From NCBI RefSeq assembly GCF_900113695.1, contig NZ_FOQH01000008.1:186001-250000 (forward strand): DNA of 64,000 nt, in the 5' to 3' direction. A program made the translations under genes and the position numbers. Positions 53,966 through 63,379 of this stretch are shown here, piece by piece. Numbering within the stretch: position 1 is the stretch's first letter; every line of letters begins with the position of its first letter. The stretch is from Albimonas pacifica (GTDB lineage Bacteria; Pseudomonadota; Alphaproteobacteria; Rhodobacterales; Rhodobacteraceae). The notes under the pieces are model-generated. The model saw nothing but the letters and a program-made list of their open reading frames with translations. It searched no databases and was not told where the DNA came from.

Positions 53966-54874
53966 TCAGAGGCGTTTCTCGAAGAACAGCTCCGCGTAGG
54001 GGTCCTCGTTGAACCGGGCGATCTCGCTCCAGCCGAGGCGGCGGTAGAGGGAGGCGGCCTCGGGCAGGGCCCGGTTGGTGTCGAGGCGCAGGCAGGCGAT
54101 GCCCAGGCGCCGCGCCTCCGTCTCCACCGCCTCCATCAGCCGCGAGGCGAGGCCGAGGCCCCGCGCCGCGGGCGCGACCCAGACCCGTTTGACCTCTGCG
54201 AAGGCCTCGCCCCCCTTCAGCCCCGCGCAGGCCAGCGGCAGCCCGTCGAGCGTCGCCAGCAGGAAGGCGCCGCGGGGCGGGCGCATCTCGGCCGCCTGCG
54301 GATCGCGCGACAGCGACACCTCGAACCCCTTGGGAAAGCGACGTGCGAGCTCGTCGTAATAGCGCTCGAGGCAGTCGCGGGCGGGGTCCGAGGCGGGGTC
54401 CACGCGCGCGATCTCGATCCGGTCCGAGCCCAGCGCGCAGGCGACGCGGTCCATCGCCTCGAGCAGCGCGAGCGTGGCGCGCCGGCCGTGGCGCTCGATC
54501 ATCGCGCGGGCGCGGCGGTCGGAGAGGCGGTCGTAGGCCGCGTTCTCCGCCTGGCCCGCGGGGGTCAGCCGGGCCACCCGACGGCGGCCGTCGCTGGGAT
54601 GGCGGCGGACCTCGGCCAGGCCCTCGGCCTCCAGCGCGCGCAGCAGGCGCGAGGCGAGGCCGGAATCGAGGCGCAGCTCGGCGCGGATCTCGGCCACCTC
54701 GCGACCCGTGTGCGGATCGCCGCGGCCGATGGCGTGGATCATCCGCGCCTCGCCCAGCGGGCGGCCGCGGCCGAGAAAGGAGGCGTCGAGCGCGCCGATC
54801 TCGGTGGTCACCGCGCGGTTGAAGCGGCGGATGCGGGGCAGGGCGTCGACGGCGCGGTCGGGATCGGCGGTCAT
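53966..54874 (-). CDS. MarR-GNAT fusion protein (HTH regulator plus acetyltransferase)
   Basis: 302 residues. Residues about 10-140 are a MarR winged helix (LGEARMIHAIGRGDPHTGRE, SGLASRLLRALEAEGLAEVR, HPSDGRRRVARLTPAGQ). Residues about 150-302 are a GNAT domain with motif A VWVAPAARGLGLASRLMEAV and LYRRLGWSEI. The fusion is a known arrangement; it probably senses a small amine and both regulates and acetylates, or acts only as one. A perfect palindrome lies 37 bases upstream of its start (54911-54924), the likely autoregulatory operator. Divergent from nadD. Confidence 0.88.
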   Translation of the reverse strand: MTADPDRAVDALPRIRRFNRAVTTEIGALDASFLGRGRPLGEARMIHAIGRGDPHTGREVAEIRAELRLDSGLASRLLRALEAEGLAEVRRHPSDGRRRVARLTPAGQAENAAYDRLSDRRARAMIERHGRRATLALLEAMDRVACALGSDRIEIARVDPASDPARDCLERYYDELARRFPKGFEVSLSRDPQAAEMRPPRGAFLLATLDGLPLACAGLKGGEAFAEVKRVWVAPAARGLGLASRLMEAVETEARRLGIACLRLDTNRALPEAASLYRRLGWSEIARFNEDPYAELFFEKRL

Positions 54875-54910
54875 GGCGGTCTCGGGAGGCAGGCGGGCGG
54901 GAGGGGATGT

Positions 54911-54924
54911 CTGACCTAGGTCAG
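54911..54924. promoter_or_regulatory. Perfect palindrome, candidate MarR operator
   Basis: CTGACCTAGGTCAG is a 14-base perfect palindrome in the divergent MarR-GNAT/nadD interval. On the minus strand a TTGCGC (54941-54936) 17 bases upstream gives a -10 overlapping the palindrome, an arrangement expected for repression. Inference. Confidence 0.6.
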
Positions 54925-55023
54925 GGATCGCCCCGGCGCAAGAGGGCCGCCCGCGCGCGTTGACTTGCGCGGTCGGGACCCGGAAACAGGCGGGAACGCC
55001 GGGATGCGAGGGACGGAGCGCGC

Positions 55024-55659
55024 GTGCAGGGATTTCCGAGGGCCGAGCCGGGGCTGCGGGTGGGGCTGCTGGGCGGCTCGTTCGATCCGCCCCACCAGGG
55101 CCACGTGCACATCACCCGCTGGGCGCTGCGCCGGCTGGGGCTGGACCGGGTGTGGTGGCTGGTCTCGCCGGGCAACCCCCTGAAGACGACCGGCCCCGCG
55201 GCGCTGGAGACGCGGCTCGCGGCCTGCCGCGCCCTGATGCGCCACCCCAGGGTCGAGGTCACCGACGTCGAGGCGCGGCTGGGCGCGCGCTACACCGCCG
55301 ACACGCTGGCGCGGCTGAAGGCGCGCTATCCGCAGGTGCGCTTCGTGTGGCTGATGGGGGCCGACAACCTCGCCCAGTTCCACCGCTGGGACCGCTGGGA
55401 GGAGATCGCGAGGACCACGCCGATCGCGGTGCTGGGGCGCCCCGGCGCGCAGCTTCGCGCGGGGCTGTCGCCGGCGGCGCGGCGTTTCGCCTTCGCCCGG
55501 CGCAGCGCAGGGGCGGCACGGGGGCTCGCCCTGGCCCGGCCGCCCGCCTGGACGCTGCTGACCGGGGCGATGTCGGACCTCTCGTCGACCTCGATCCGCG
55601 AGGCGGGGGGCTGGCCCGCCACGCGGCGCGACGCGCCCCCGCCGTCACGGGACGGTTGA
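55024..55659 (+). CDS. nadD: Nicotinate-nucleotide adenylyltransferase
   Basis: 211 residues. [20 protein letters not shown] is the nucleotidyltransferase HxGH region, [11 protein letters not shown] is typical of Nad[17 protein letters not shown] binds nicotinate mononucleotide, and SSTSIRE is the ISSTxIR motif. It adenylylates NaMN in NAD synthesis. The start is GTG at 55024. TTGACT (54960-54965) about 60 bases upstream may be its -35. The obg/rsfS neighbours often beside nadD are absent here; dacB follows by about 100 bases. Confidence 0.93.
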   Translation: MQGFPRAEPGLRVGLLGGSFDPPHQGHVHITRWALRRLGLDRVWWLVSPGNPLKTTGPAALETRLAACRALMRHPRVEVTDVEARLGARYTADTLARLKARYPQVRFVWLMGADNLAQFHRWDRWEEIARTTPIAVLGRPGAQLRAGLSPAARRFAFARRSAGAARGLALARPPAWTLLTGAMSDLSSTSIREAGGWPATRRDAPPPSRDG

Positions 55660-55760
55660 GCGAAACGCGCGGCTCGGGCAGACTCCGTCCGGAGCAGACC
55701 GGGGGACGACGACGCAGATCGCGCGAACCGGCACGGGACGGGACAGGAAAGACGACGCAC

Positions 55761-57593
55761 ATGGCGGCACCAGTCCGCGAGGGATACGTCGGGCGGCCGG
55801 ACGGCCGACCGACGGCGAAAGTCATTGCGCGGCGCCTCGGCGCGGCGGCCGCGCTGTCGCTGCTGCTGGCCGGCGGCGCCGCGGCGGCGGCGCAGGCGGC
55901 CGCTCCGGCCCGGGCGGAGCTTCCGCCGCCGCGACCGGCCGCGCATGACGCCGGCGCCAAGCCCCTTCCGGGCCAGCGGGTCGACGAGCCGCGCCGCAAG
56001 GCGCTGGCCGCCCCGGTGGCCGAGGCGATCAAGCTCAGCGGCCGGGTGGGCTACGCGCTGATGGACCTCGACTCGGGCGAGATCCTGGAGGGCGAGGCGG
56101 CCGACGAGCTGTTCCCCCCCGCCTCCGTCGCCAAGGTCTTCACCGCGCTCTACGCGCTGGAGACGCTGGGGGCCGAGCACCGCTTCGAGACGCGCCTGAC
56201 CGCCTCCGCCGCCCCCGGCCCCGACGGACGGGTGGCCGGCGACGTCGCGCTGGTGGGCGGCGGCGACCCCGAGCTCGACACCGACGCGCTCGACGAGCTT
56301 GCGGCCCAGGCTGCCGCGCGGGGCTTCCGCGGGGCCACCGGGCGCTTCGTGGTCGACGCCTCGGCCCTGCCGCCCACGGCGCGCATCGACCCGCTGCAGC
56401 CCGAGGACGTGACCTACAACCCCTCCGTCGGGGCGCTGAACCTCGACTTCAACCGGGTGCTGTTCAAGTGGGAGCGGGCGGGCGCCGACCTCGGCCTCTC
56501 GCTCGAGGCGCATGGCGTGCGTGCGCGCGCCGAGCCCCGGGGCGTGGCCATCGCCGCCGGCCCCACCGCGGACGGCGTCTTCGAGCGGCGCGACGACGGC
56601 CCGCTGGAGCGCTGGACGGTGCTGGAGCGGGCGCTGAACGCCAAGGGCCAGCGCTGGCTGCCGGTGCGCCGGCCCGCGGCCTATGCGGCGGACGTGTTCC
56701 GCAGCCTCGCCGCCGAGCGGGGCGCGACGCTGCCCCCCGCGGCCGAGGGGCGCGCGCCCTCGCCGGCGGTGACGCTGGCCGTGCGGCGCAGCGCGCCGCT
56801 GTCCGAAATTCTCTACGGGATGCTCAAGTATTCCACGAACCTTACCGCGGAAGCGGTTGGAATGGCCGCGTCTTCCGCCCGCGGCCCCACGCCCTCCGAC
56901 CTCGAGCTCAGCGCCCGGCGGATGGACGCGTGGGCCAATGCGCGCGCGCTGGGCGCTGCCGGGATCTCGGCCCCGCCGCCGGAGAGCCCGCCGGCCCCGA
57001 AGGGCTCGGCCGCCGCTTTCGTCCCGCCGGCCGGCGGGCGGGAGACGGCGCCCCCGCGCCCGGCGCTGTCGGCGGGGATCGCGGCGACGATGCTGGCGAG
57101 CCGCGGGGCCGCGCGCCCCGGCGCCTGGGCCCCCGCGCCCGCGGCGCAGGCGGCGGTCGCGACCCCGGACGGGGCGCCGGGGCCGATCGCGCTGATGAAC
57201 CACTCGGGCCTCTCCGAGGACAGCCGGGTGACGCCGGCGGCCATGGTCGCCTTCCTGCGCGCCGCGGACCGCGAGCCGGCGGGCCGGGTGCGGGCCGGCG
57301 AGCTGGAGCCGCTGCTCAAGGAGGTGAACCTCGGCCCCGCCAGGGGCGAGGCGAAGCTGCCGGCGACCGCGAGGGCCTCGGCCAAGACCGGCACGATGTA
57401 TTTCGTGCGGGGGCTCGCGGGCTACATCACCGCGGCCTCGGGCCGGCGGCTCGCCTTCGCGATCTTCTCCGAGGACCTTGAGCGGCGCGAGACGCTGGCC
57501 GACACCGGCGACGGCGCCAAGTCCCGCGGCTGGCTCGGCGCCGCGCGGGAGCTGGAGCGTCGCATGGTCCGCGCCTGGGCCGGGGGCTACTGA
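55761..57593 (+). CDS. dacB: D-alanyl-D-alanine carboxypeptidase/endopeptidase (PBP4, DacB)
   Basis: 610 residues with a signal peptide (AAALSLLLAGGAAAAAQAAA). The S13 triad is visible: FPPASVAKVFTALYALETLG (SxxK), LKYSTNLTAEAVGM (SxN) and SAKTGTMYFVRG (KTG). The large insert between SxxK and SxN (about 150-355) fits class C low-weight PBP. It trims or cleaves crosslinked peptidoglycan in the periplasm. An Ala/Pro-rich stretch (about 395-475, APAPAAQAAVATPDGAPG) lies between SxN and KTG and makes it longer than E. coli PBP4 (477). AGGAAA precedes ATG 55761. Strong terminator follows. Confidence 0.93.
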   Translation: MAAPVREGYVGRPDGRPTAKVIARRLGAAAALSLLLAGGAAAAAQAAAPARAELPPPRPAAHDAGAKPLPGQRVDEPRRKALAAPVAEAIKLSGRVGYALMDLDSGEILEGEAADELFPPASVAKVFTALYALETLGAEHRFETRLTASAAPGPDGRVAGDVALVGGGDPELDTDALDELAAQAAARGFRGATGRFVVDASALPPTARIDPLQPEDVTYNPSVGALNLDFNRVLFKWERAGADLGLSLEAHGVRARAEPRGVAIAAGPTADGVFERRDDGPLERWTVLERALNAKGQRWLPVRRPAAYAADVFRSLAAERGATLPPAAEGRAPSPAVTLAVRRSAPLSEILYGMLKYSTNLTAEAVGMAASSARGPTPSDLELSARRMDAWANARALGAAGISAPPPESPPAPKGSAAAFVPPAGGRETAPPRPALSAGIAATMLASRGAARPGAWAPAPAAQAAVATPDGAPGPIALMNHSGLSEDSRVTPAAMVAFLRAADREPAGRVRAGELEPLLKEVNLGPARGEAKLPATARASAKTGTMYFVRGLAGYITAASGRRLAFAIFSEDLERRETLADTGDGAKSRGWLGAARELERRMVRAWAGGY

Positions 57594-57599
57594 ACGCGA

Positions 57600-57629
57600 A
57601 AGGCCCCGGGGTCGCCCCCGGGGCCTTTT
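57600..57629 (+). terminator. Rho-independent terminator of dacB
   Basis: A perfect 12-bp stem AAGGCCCCGGGG / CCCCGGGGCCTT with loop TCGC, immediately followed by Ts (57626-57629). It lies 6 bases after the dacB stop and faces the minus-strand TerB-like gene, so it may serve both. Confidence 0.9.
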
Positions 57630-57647
57630 CCATGACGGCGCAGAGGC

Positions 57648-58085
57648 TTACTCGGCCGCTTCCTCGAGCGTGGTGGGGATGCGCACATGGCGCGCGCGGG
57701 CCCCGCGCTCGATGGCCGCCGCGGCGAGGCGGCCGACGCCCAGCTCGTGGCGCAGCATCTCCAGCCAGCGCAGCTCGGTCAGCCGCACCGAACCGTCGGA
57801 GGCCGCCACGTCGCAGGCCAGCGCATAGGCGGTCTCGTTGAACTTCAGCGGCAGCGCCTCGCGCACGAGGCCGATGATCGCGTCGAGCCCGTCCTCCTCG
57901 GACAGCATGTCGAGCACGGTGCGCGTGACCCAGGCCAGCCGGTCGCCGTCATAGCCGGCGAAGGCGGGCAGGGCGCGGACGATGGTGTCGATGGACATCA
58001 GCTCGTTGGAGCTCATCCGGGCGTCGGCGGCGGAGGTGGTGACCATGGTGGCCACCAGCGCGTCCTGGGGCGTGAAGAGCGACAT
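57648..58085 (-). CDS. TerB-like (tellurite-resistance/DjlA N-terminal) protein
   Basis: 145 residues, all helical, fitting TerB: LVATMVTTSAADARMSSNEL has the acidic loop (AADARMSSNEL) typical of the first helix pair, and ACDVAASDGSVRLTELRWLE is the second, symmetrical repeat. TerB proteins bind metal ions in these acidic loops; the role is membrane or stress associated, not necessarily tellurite. AAAGG precedes ATG 58085. Convergent with dacB; TAA stop. Confidence 0.82.
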   Translation of the reverse strand: MSLFTPQDALVATMVTTSAADARMSSNELMSIDTIVRALPAFAGYDGDRLAWVTRTVLDMLSEEDGLDAIIGLVREALPLKFNETAYALACDVAASDGSVRLTELRWLEMLRHELGVGRLAAAAIERGARARHVRIPTTLEEAAE

Positions 58086-58567
58086 GCGGGGCCTTTCGGG
58101 CAGACATCCGGGACCCGGAGCGATGGCCGGGCGCAGGGCCGAACATAGGACCGGCCCCAAGCCTCCGGCAAGGGCGGTGGATGCGCACGCCCCCCTTGCC
58201 GTCGCGGCCGCAGCCGGGACCCGCGCGCCGGCGCGGAGACCCTCGGCGCCCGTCCCGCGGCCCTTCCGAGCGCTTCCGAACCGTGCCGCCGCCCCCTCCG
58301 GCCCGCTTTTCCAGCGGCTGGAATATCCGTCCACGGCCGAAAGCGGGTCGTCGAAGCTGGCGCCGAGGGCGGTGAAAGCCGCCCGGCCGCCGGGCCTCGC
58401 CGCCAGCGACGCGATCCCTGCGGAGGGGACGAGCCATCGAGCGGCGCGCTGCCGGCATCGCCCGGCGGTCGCCGCCGCGATGGACCGGCCCGGGACCGCG
58501 CCTCGCGCCGCTGCGGCAACATGCGAGCGGGCTTGCGATTCCCCGTCCCAGCCGCGAGGGTCGGGCC
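58086..58567. other. Divergent intergenic region before the mla operon
   Basis: 482 bases between the TerB-like gene and mlaE, both promoters expected here. All open frames crossing it have GC-bias composition only. No T-tract hairpin or recognised operator was seen; promoters could not be placed. Confidence 0.45.
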
Positions 58568-59716
58568 ATGGCCGCCACGCTCACCTCCCCCGCGCCCCCG
58601 GCGCTCGCCGTCGAGGACGGACCCGACCGCGCCGTCGCCCGCTTCGGCGGCCGGCTGGTGGTGGCGGGGCTCGTGGCGCTCGAGGCGGCGGCGGCGGACC
58701 TGCGCCCGCCCGCAGGCAAGCCGATCACCCTGGACCTGAGCGAGGTCGAGGCGCTGGACACCGCCGGCGCCTGGCTGGTGCTCCAGCTCAAGGCCCGGCT
58801 GGAGGCTTCGGGCGCCTCGGTCGAGATCGCGCCGGGCGACCCGGCCCGCGCCGCGCTGATCGAGACGGTGGCCCGCGCGCTGCCCGACGCCGAGGAGGAC
58901 GCCGGCGGCCGGCGCGGCTTCGTCGCCTGGCTCGAGGGCGTCGGCGCCGGGGTCGTGGGCGTCAAGGACACCGCCGTCTCGCTGCTGGGTTTCCTCGGCC
59001 TGACGCTGGCGCGGCTGACCGCCGGCATCCTGCGGCCCTGGACCCTGCGCAAGGCGGCGCTCTTCCACCACATGCAGGAGGCGGGGTTCAACGCTTTCCC
59101 CATCGTGGCGCTGATGTCGTTCCTGATCGGCATCGTGCTGGGCTTCCAGGGCGCGAGCCAGCTCCAGCAGTTCGGGGCCGAGGTCTTCGTGGTCAACCTG
59201 ATCGCCATCTCCCTGCTGCGCGAGCTCGGGATCCTGCTGACCTCGATCATCGTGGCGGGCCGATCCGGCTCGGCCTTCGCGGCCTCGATCGGGTCGATGA
59301 AGATCCGCGAGGAGATCGACGCCATGCGCACGCTGGGGCTGGACCCCATCGACGTGCTGGTGGTGCCGCGCACGCTGGCGCTGCTGATCATGCTGCCCGT
59401 GCTGGGCTTCATCTCCAACATGGCGGGTCTGATCGGGGGCGGGCTGATGGCCTGGGTCGACCTCGGCGTCAGCCCCGGCATGTTCGTCACCCGCCTTTAT
59501 GAGACCACAGGCGTGTGGCACCTGATCGTGGGCATGGTGAAGGCGCCGTTCTTCGCCGTGGTGATCGCGGTGGTCGGCTGCTGGCAGGGGATGCTGGTCG
59601 GCGGCTCGGCCGAGAGCGTCGGCCAGCGCACCACCCAGGCGGTGGTGATGGCGATCTTCCTGGTGATCGTGATCGACGCGGTGTTCTCGATCTTCTTCTC
59701 GGAGATGGGCGTGTGA
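58568..59716 (+). CDS. mlaE: STAS-MlaE lipid transporter permease
   Basis: 382 residues. The N-terminal 115 residues are a STAS domain (ITLDLSEVEALDTAGAWLVL) fused to the permease; in E. coli this is the separate protein MlaB. The MlaE part has the segment FPIVALMSFLIGIVLGFQGA, then LLRELGILLTSIIVAGRSGS and IGSMKIREEIDAMRTLGLDP, the coupling elements. It is the membrane subunit of an MCE importer or exporter that moves phospholipids between the outer and inner membranes. It heads a four-gene operon with overlapping stops and starts. No mlaC is present. Confidence 0.9.
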   Translation: MAATLTSPAPPALAVEDGPDRAVARFGGRLVVAGLVALEAAAADLRPPAGKPITLDLSEVEALDTAGAWLVLQLKARLEASGASVEIAPGDPARAALIETVARALPDAEEDAGGRRGFVAWLEGVGAGVVGVKDTAVSLLGFLGLTLARLTAGILRPWTLRKAALFHHMQEAGFNAFPIVALMSFLIGIVLGFQGASQLQQFGAEVFVVNLIAISLLRELGILLTSIIVAGRSGSAFAASIGSMKIREEIDAMRTLGLDPIDVLVVPRTLALLIMLPVLGFISNMAGLIGGGLMAWVDLGVSPGMFVTRLYETTGVWHLIVGMVKAPFFAVVIAVVGCWQGMLVGGSAESVGQRTTQAVVMAIFLVIVIDAVFSIFFSEMGV

Positions 59717-60522
59717 TGGACGGCTCCCCCGACGCGCTGCACGCCGCCCCCGCCGCCGAGCGCGAGGCGGTGATCAAGGTCCGCGGCCTGGTCAACCAGT
59801 TCGGCCCCCAGGTGGTGCACGAGAACCTCGACCTCGACGTCTACCGCGGCGAGGTGCTGGGCATCGTCGGCGGATCCGGCACCGGCAAGTCGGTGCTGCT
59901 GCGCACCATCGTCGGCCTGAACCGCCCCAGGGCCGGCAAGATCGAGGTCTTCGGGCAGGACGTGCTCTCGATCTCCGACAAGGAGCGGCGGGAGGTCGAG
60001 AAGCGCTGGGGGGTGCTGTTCCAGGACGGGGCGCTGTTCTCCTCGCTCACGGTGCTCGAGAACATCGAGGCGCCGATGCGCGAGCATCTCAAGCTCAGCC
60101 CGGCGCTGATGCGGGCGCTGGGGAACCTCAAGGTCCGCCTCGTCGGCCTGCCGGGCTTCGCGGGGTCGAAATACCCCTCCGAGCTCTCGGGCGGCATGAG
60201 GAAGCGCGCCGGCCTCGCCCGCGCGCTGGCGCTGGAGCCGGAGATCGTGTTCCTCGACGAGCCGACGGCCGGCCTCGACCCGATCGGCGCGGCGGCCTTC
60301 GACGACCTGATCAAGCAGCTGCAGGAGAGCCTGGGGCTGACGGTGTTCATGGTGACCCACGACCTCGACAGCCTGCACGCGATCTGCGACCGGATCGCGG
60401 TGCTGGCGGAGAAGAAGGTGCTCGTCACGGGCAGCATGAAGGACATGCTGAGCGTCGATCACCCCTGGGTTCACGAGTATTTCCACGGCCCCCGCGCGCG
60501 CGCCGCGCAGGGCCAGGACTAG
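59716..60522 (+). CDS. mlaF: MlaF ATP-binding protein
   Basis: 268 residues. Walker A GIVGGSGTGKSVLLRTIVGL, Q-loop VLFQDGALFSSLTVLENIEA, signature LSGGMRKRAGLARALALEPE and Walker B VFLDEPTAGLDPIG are complete. The SGGMRKR variant and the short C-terminus are typical of MlaF/Mkl. It powers the MCE transporter. Its ATG overlaps the mlaE stop (TGATG). The next gene follows by 11 bases. Confidence 0.94.
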   Translation: MDGSPDALHAAPAAEREAVIKVRGLVNQFGPQVVHENLDLDVYRGEVLGIVGGSGTGKSVLLRTIVGLNRPRAGKIEVFGQDVLSISDKERREVEKRWGVLFQDGALFSSLTVLENIEAPMREHLKLSPALMRALGNLKVRLVGLPGFAGSKYPSELSGGMRKRAGLARALALEPEIVFLDEPTAGLDPIGAAAFDDLIKQLQESLGLTVFMVTHDLDSLHAICDRIAVLAEKKVLVTGSMKDMLSVDHPWVHEYFHGPRARAAQGQD

Positions 60523-60533
60523 GAGACACGCGC

Positions 60534-62657
60534 ATGGAGACGCGGGCGAACTACGTCCTGATCGGCGCCTTCGCGCTGGCGGGCCTGATCGGGGCGCTGG
60601 GGTTCCTGCTGTGGCTCGCCAAGGTGCAGGTCGACCGCAGCTACGCCTATTACGACATCCTGTTCGAGAGCGTCTCGGGCCTGAACGAGGCCGGCGACGT
60701 GCGCTTCAACGGCCTGCCGGTGGGTCAGGTGGTCAGCCTGGGTCTCGACCAGGACGACCCCTCCAAGGTGCGGGTGACGGTGGAGATCGACGCCTCCACC
60801 CCGGTCAAGACCGACACCGAGGCGACGCTGGAGATGGCCGGCGTCACCGGCGTCAGCTACGTCTCGCTCTCGGGCGGCACGGCGGAGGCGGAGCTGCTTC
60901 GCGACCAGCCGGGACGGCAGGTGATCCCGTCGAAGGGCTCGGCCTTCCAGTCGCTGCTGGAAGGGGCGCCGGCGCTGCTGAACCAGGCGGTCGACCTGCT
61001 CGAGGACGTGAAGGGCTTCGTCAACGACCAGAACCAGCAGGCGGTGACCGACATCCTCGCCAACGTGGCGGACGCGTCGAGCAAGCTGAACTCGACGCTG
61101 ACCACGGTCGACACGCTGTCGACGGACGTCGGCGCGGCGGCGCAGAAGCTGACCGACTTCACCGACCGGCTGGAGGCGCTGGCCAACACCGCCGACGAGA
61201 CCCTGCGCACCGCCACCGACGCCATCGAGAAGTCGAAGGCCACCATCGACGCGGCCACCGCCACGATCGACACGGCGGGAGAGGCCTTCGCCTCGGCCGA
61301 CGTGCTGATGAAGGACCGCATCCCCGGCCTGCTGACCCAGGGCGAGACCACGCTCAAGGCCGCCGAGGACGCGGTGCGCGGCGTGCAGGAGCAGGTGGGC
61401 CGCACCATCGAGACCGCCGACGCCCTGATGCAGACCCGCGTGCCCGAGGCCGTGGACCGCGTCTCGGAAGCCGCGCTGGCGCTGCAGACCACCACCACCG
61501 CGCTGGGCGGGCGCGCGGCCGAGACCCTCGACCGCTTCGCCGAGGCCGGGGCCGAGGCCGCCCTGCGCCTGCGCGAGGCCGAGCAGACGCTCGCCGATCT
61601 CAAGACCTCGATGGCCAACGCCGACCGGCTGATGGCCTCGTTGCAGGAGACCTCGGACAGCGTCAACGCGCTGGCCCAGGGCGACGGCGCGGCGCTGATC
61701 GGCGAGGCGCGCACCGCGCTGACCTCCGCCGACCGGCTGATGAACGAGCAGCTCGCCCCGCTCGCCGAGACCGCGCGCCAGACCACGATCAACCTCGACC
61801 AGCGCATCGCCGTCATCGCCGAGGACGCGACCCGGCTGATCGAGACGACCCAGACCCGGCTCGACGCCACGCAGGAGGTGATGGCCAAGGCCTCGGTCGC
61901 CATCGACCAGGCGACGGCCACCATGGCCTCGATCCAGCAGACCTCGGACGGGATCGACGAACTGGCCCGCGGCGACGGCGCCGCGCTGGTGGCCGAGGCG
62001 CGCACCGCCGCCGCCGAGGCGCGCCAGGCGATCCAGAGCATCAACCTCGTGGTGCAGTCCGACGTGCCCGCGCTGGTGGCCGAGGTGCGCGCCGCCGCGA
62101 CCACCGCCAACACCGCGATCCAGAAGGTCTCGGTCGACGTCTCGACCTTCACCGGCAAGCTCGACCCGCTGGCGCTGGAGGCGGAGCAGGCGCTGGCGAC
62201 CGCCTCCGCCACCTTCGCCAACGCCAATGGCACGCTGGCCGCGATCACCGAGGCGATGGGCAAGGCCGACGGGGCGCTGACCGCCGCCCAGGCCACCTTC
62301 GACAACGTCAACGGCCTGGTGGAGGGCGACATCGCCGCCACCATCGCCGACGTGCGCCAGGCGGTCGGCTCGCTGGAGGGGACGGTCGAGCAGATGTCGG
62401 CCGACTTCGCCGCGATCACCGGCGACGTGAAGGGGGCGGCGGGTTCGGCCAACCAGCTCATCGGCTCGCTGAGCCAGACGCTGGAGCGCAACAAGTACCA
62501 GGTCGACGACTTCCTGCGCACCGGCCTGCCGCAGCTCGTGCGCTTCATCGAGGAAGGCCGGCGGCTGATCTCGAACCTCGAGCGCATCTCCAACCGGGTC
62601 GAGCGCGACCCCGCGCGCTTCATCCTCGGCACCCAGTCCTCGGAGATCTCCCGATGA
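60534..62657 (+). CDS. MlaD-type MCE protein with a very long C-terminal repeat tail
   Basis: 707 residues, against about 180 for E. coli MlaD. An N-terminal membrane helix (LIGAFALAGLIGALGFLLWL) precedes one MCE domain (about 38-120: YDILFESVSGLNEAGDVRFN, GLPVGQV) with TEATLEMAGVTGVSYVSLSG. The remaining 560 residues are helical and Ala/Thr-rich, with repeats such as TSDSVNALAQGDGAALIGEA and TSDGIDELARGDGAALVAEA. It is probably a periplasm-spanning coiled coil or tunnel, comparable in idea to LetB/PqiB but with one MCE domain. Lipids would move through the MCE ring. Overlaps the next gene by 4 bases. Confidence 0.85.
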   Translation: METRANYVLIGAFALAGLIGALGFLLWLAKVQVDRSYAYYDILFESVSGLNEAGDVRFNGLPVGQVVSLGLDQDDPSKVRVTVEIDASTPVKTDTEATLEMAGVTGVSYVSLSGGTAEAELLRDQPGRQVIPSKGSAFQSLLEGAPALLNQAVDLLEDVKGFVNDQNQQAVTDILANVADASSKLNSTLTTVDTLSTDVGAAAQKLTDFTDRLEALANTADETLRTATDAIEKSKATIDAATATIDTAGEAFASADVLMKDRIPGLLTQGETTLKAAEDAVRGVQEQVGRTIETADALMQTRVPEAVDRVSEAALALQTTTTALGGRAAETLDRFAEAGAEAALRLREAEQTLADLKTSMANADRLMASLQETSDSVNALAQGDGAALIGEARTALTSADRLMNEQLAPLAETARQTTINLDQRIAVIAEDATRLIETTQTRLDATQEVMAKASVAIDQATATMASIQQTSDGIDELARGDGAALVAEARTAAAEARQAIQSINLVVQSDVPALVAEVRAAATTANTAIQKVSVDVSTFTGKLDPLALEAEQALATASATFANANGTLAAITEAMGKADGALTAAQATFDNVNGLVEGDIAATIADVRQAVGSLEGTVEQMSADFAAITGDVKGAAGSANQLIGSLSQTLERNKYQVDDFLRTGLPQLVRFIEEGRRLISNLERISNRVERDPARFILGTQSSEISR

Positions 62658-63337
62658 GTTCGACCGCCCTCCGCCGCCTCTCCCTCGCCGCCGCCGCGGC
62701 GCTGAGCCTGAGCGGCTGCGCCGAGCTGGCCCAGATCGGCGGCGTGGCGACCGCGCCCGACCTCTATTCGCTGTCGCCCAAGAGCACCTTCTCGGCCGAC
62801 CTGCCCGGGGTCGACGCGCAGGTGGTGGTCGAGGAGCCGACGGCCGACGCCTCGGTCAACACCGACCGCATCGCGATCAAGCCCAACCCGCTGCAGGTGA
62901 AGTATTTCTCCGGCTCGCGCTGGGTCGACCGCGCGCCGCTGGTGGTGCAGCGGCTGATGGTCGAGAGCTTCGAGAACTCCGGCGCCGTCTCCTCCGTCAG
63001 CCAGAGCTCGGTGGGCCTGCGCAACGACTTCACCGTGGTCACCGACCTGCGCGAGTTCCAGGGCGAGCTGCAGGAGGGGCCCGCCCAGGGGCCCGACGCG
63101 AAGCCGGTGCTCGCCCGGGTGCGGCTGAACGTCAAGGTCATCGCCGAGCCGCAGGGGATCATCATCGGCTCCCACAGCTTCCCCGCGGCGGTCGAGGCGA
63201 ACGAGCCCGGGATGCTGGCGGTGGCGGCGGCCTTCGACGAGGCGCTCGGCGAGGCGATGCGCGACGCGGTGGAGTGGACGATCCGCATCATCGACGCCGC
63301 CGAGGAACGCCGCGCCCGCGACCCCTTCGCCTACTGA
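62654..63337 (+). CDS. ABC-type transport auxiliary lipoprotein (PqiC/MlaX-like)
   Basis: 227 residues. A lipoprotein signal ends at LSLSGC (Cys22). YSLSPKSTFSADLPG and VNTDRIAIKPNPLQVKYFSG then SRWVDRAPLVVQRLMVESFE match the ABC_trans_aux family, which pairs with MCE transporters. The lipid-anchored protein sits at the outer or inner membrane and may complete the periplasmic bridge formed by the long MlaD-type protein. Its ATG overlaps the preceding stop (ATGA). Last gene of the mla operon; a REP-like repeat lies just downstream. Confidence 0.87.
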   Translation: MSSTALRRLSLAAAAALSLSGCAELAQIGGVATAPDLYSLSPKSTFSADLPGVDAQVVVEEPTADASVNTDRIAIKPNPLQVKYFSGSRWVDRAPLVVQRLMVESFENSGAVSSVSQSSVGLRNDFTVVTDLREFQGELQEGPAQGPDAKPVLARVRLNVKVIAEPQGIIIGSHSFPAAVEANEPGMLAVAAAFDEALGEAMRDAVEWTIRIIDAAEERRARDPFAY

Positions 63338-63379
63338 GGCGCCGGGCCGGGCCGGGCAGGGGCCGTTTCCCCGGCACGG

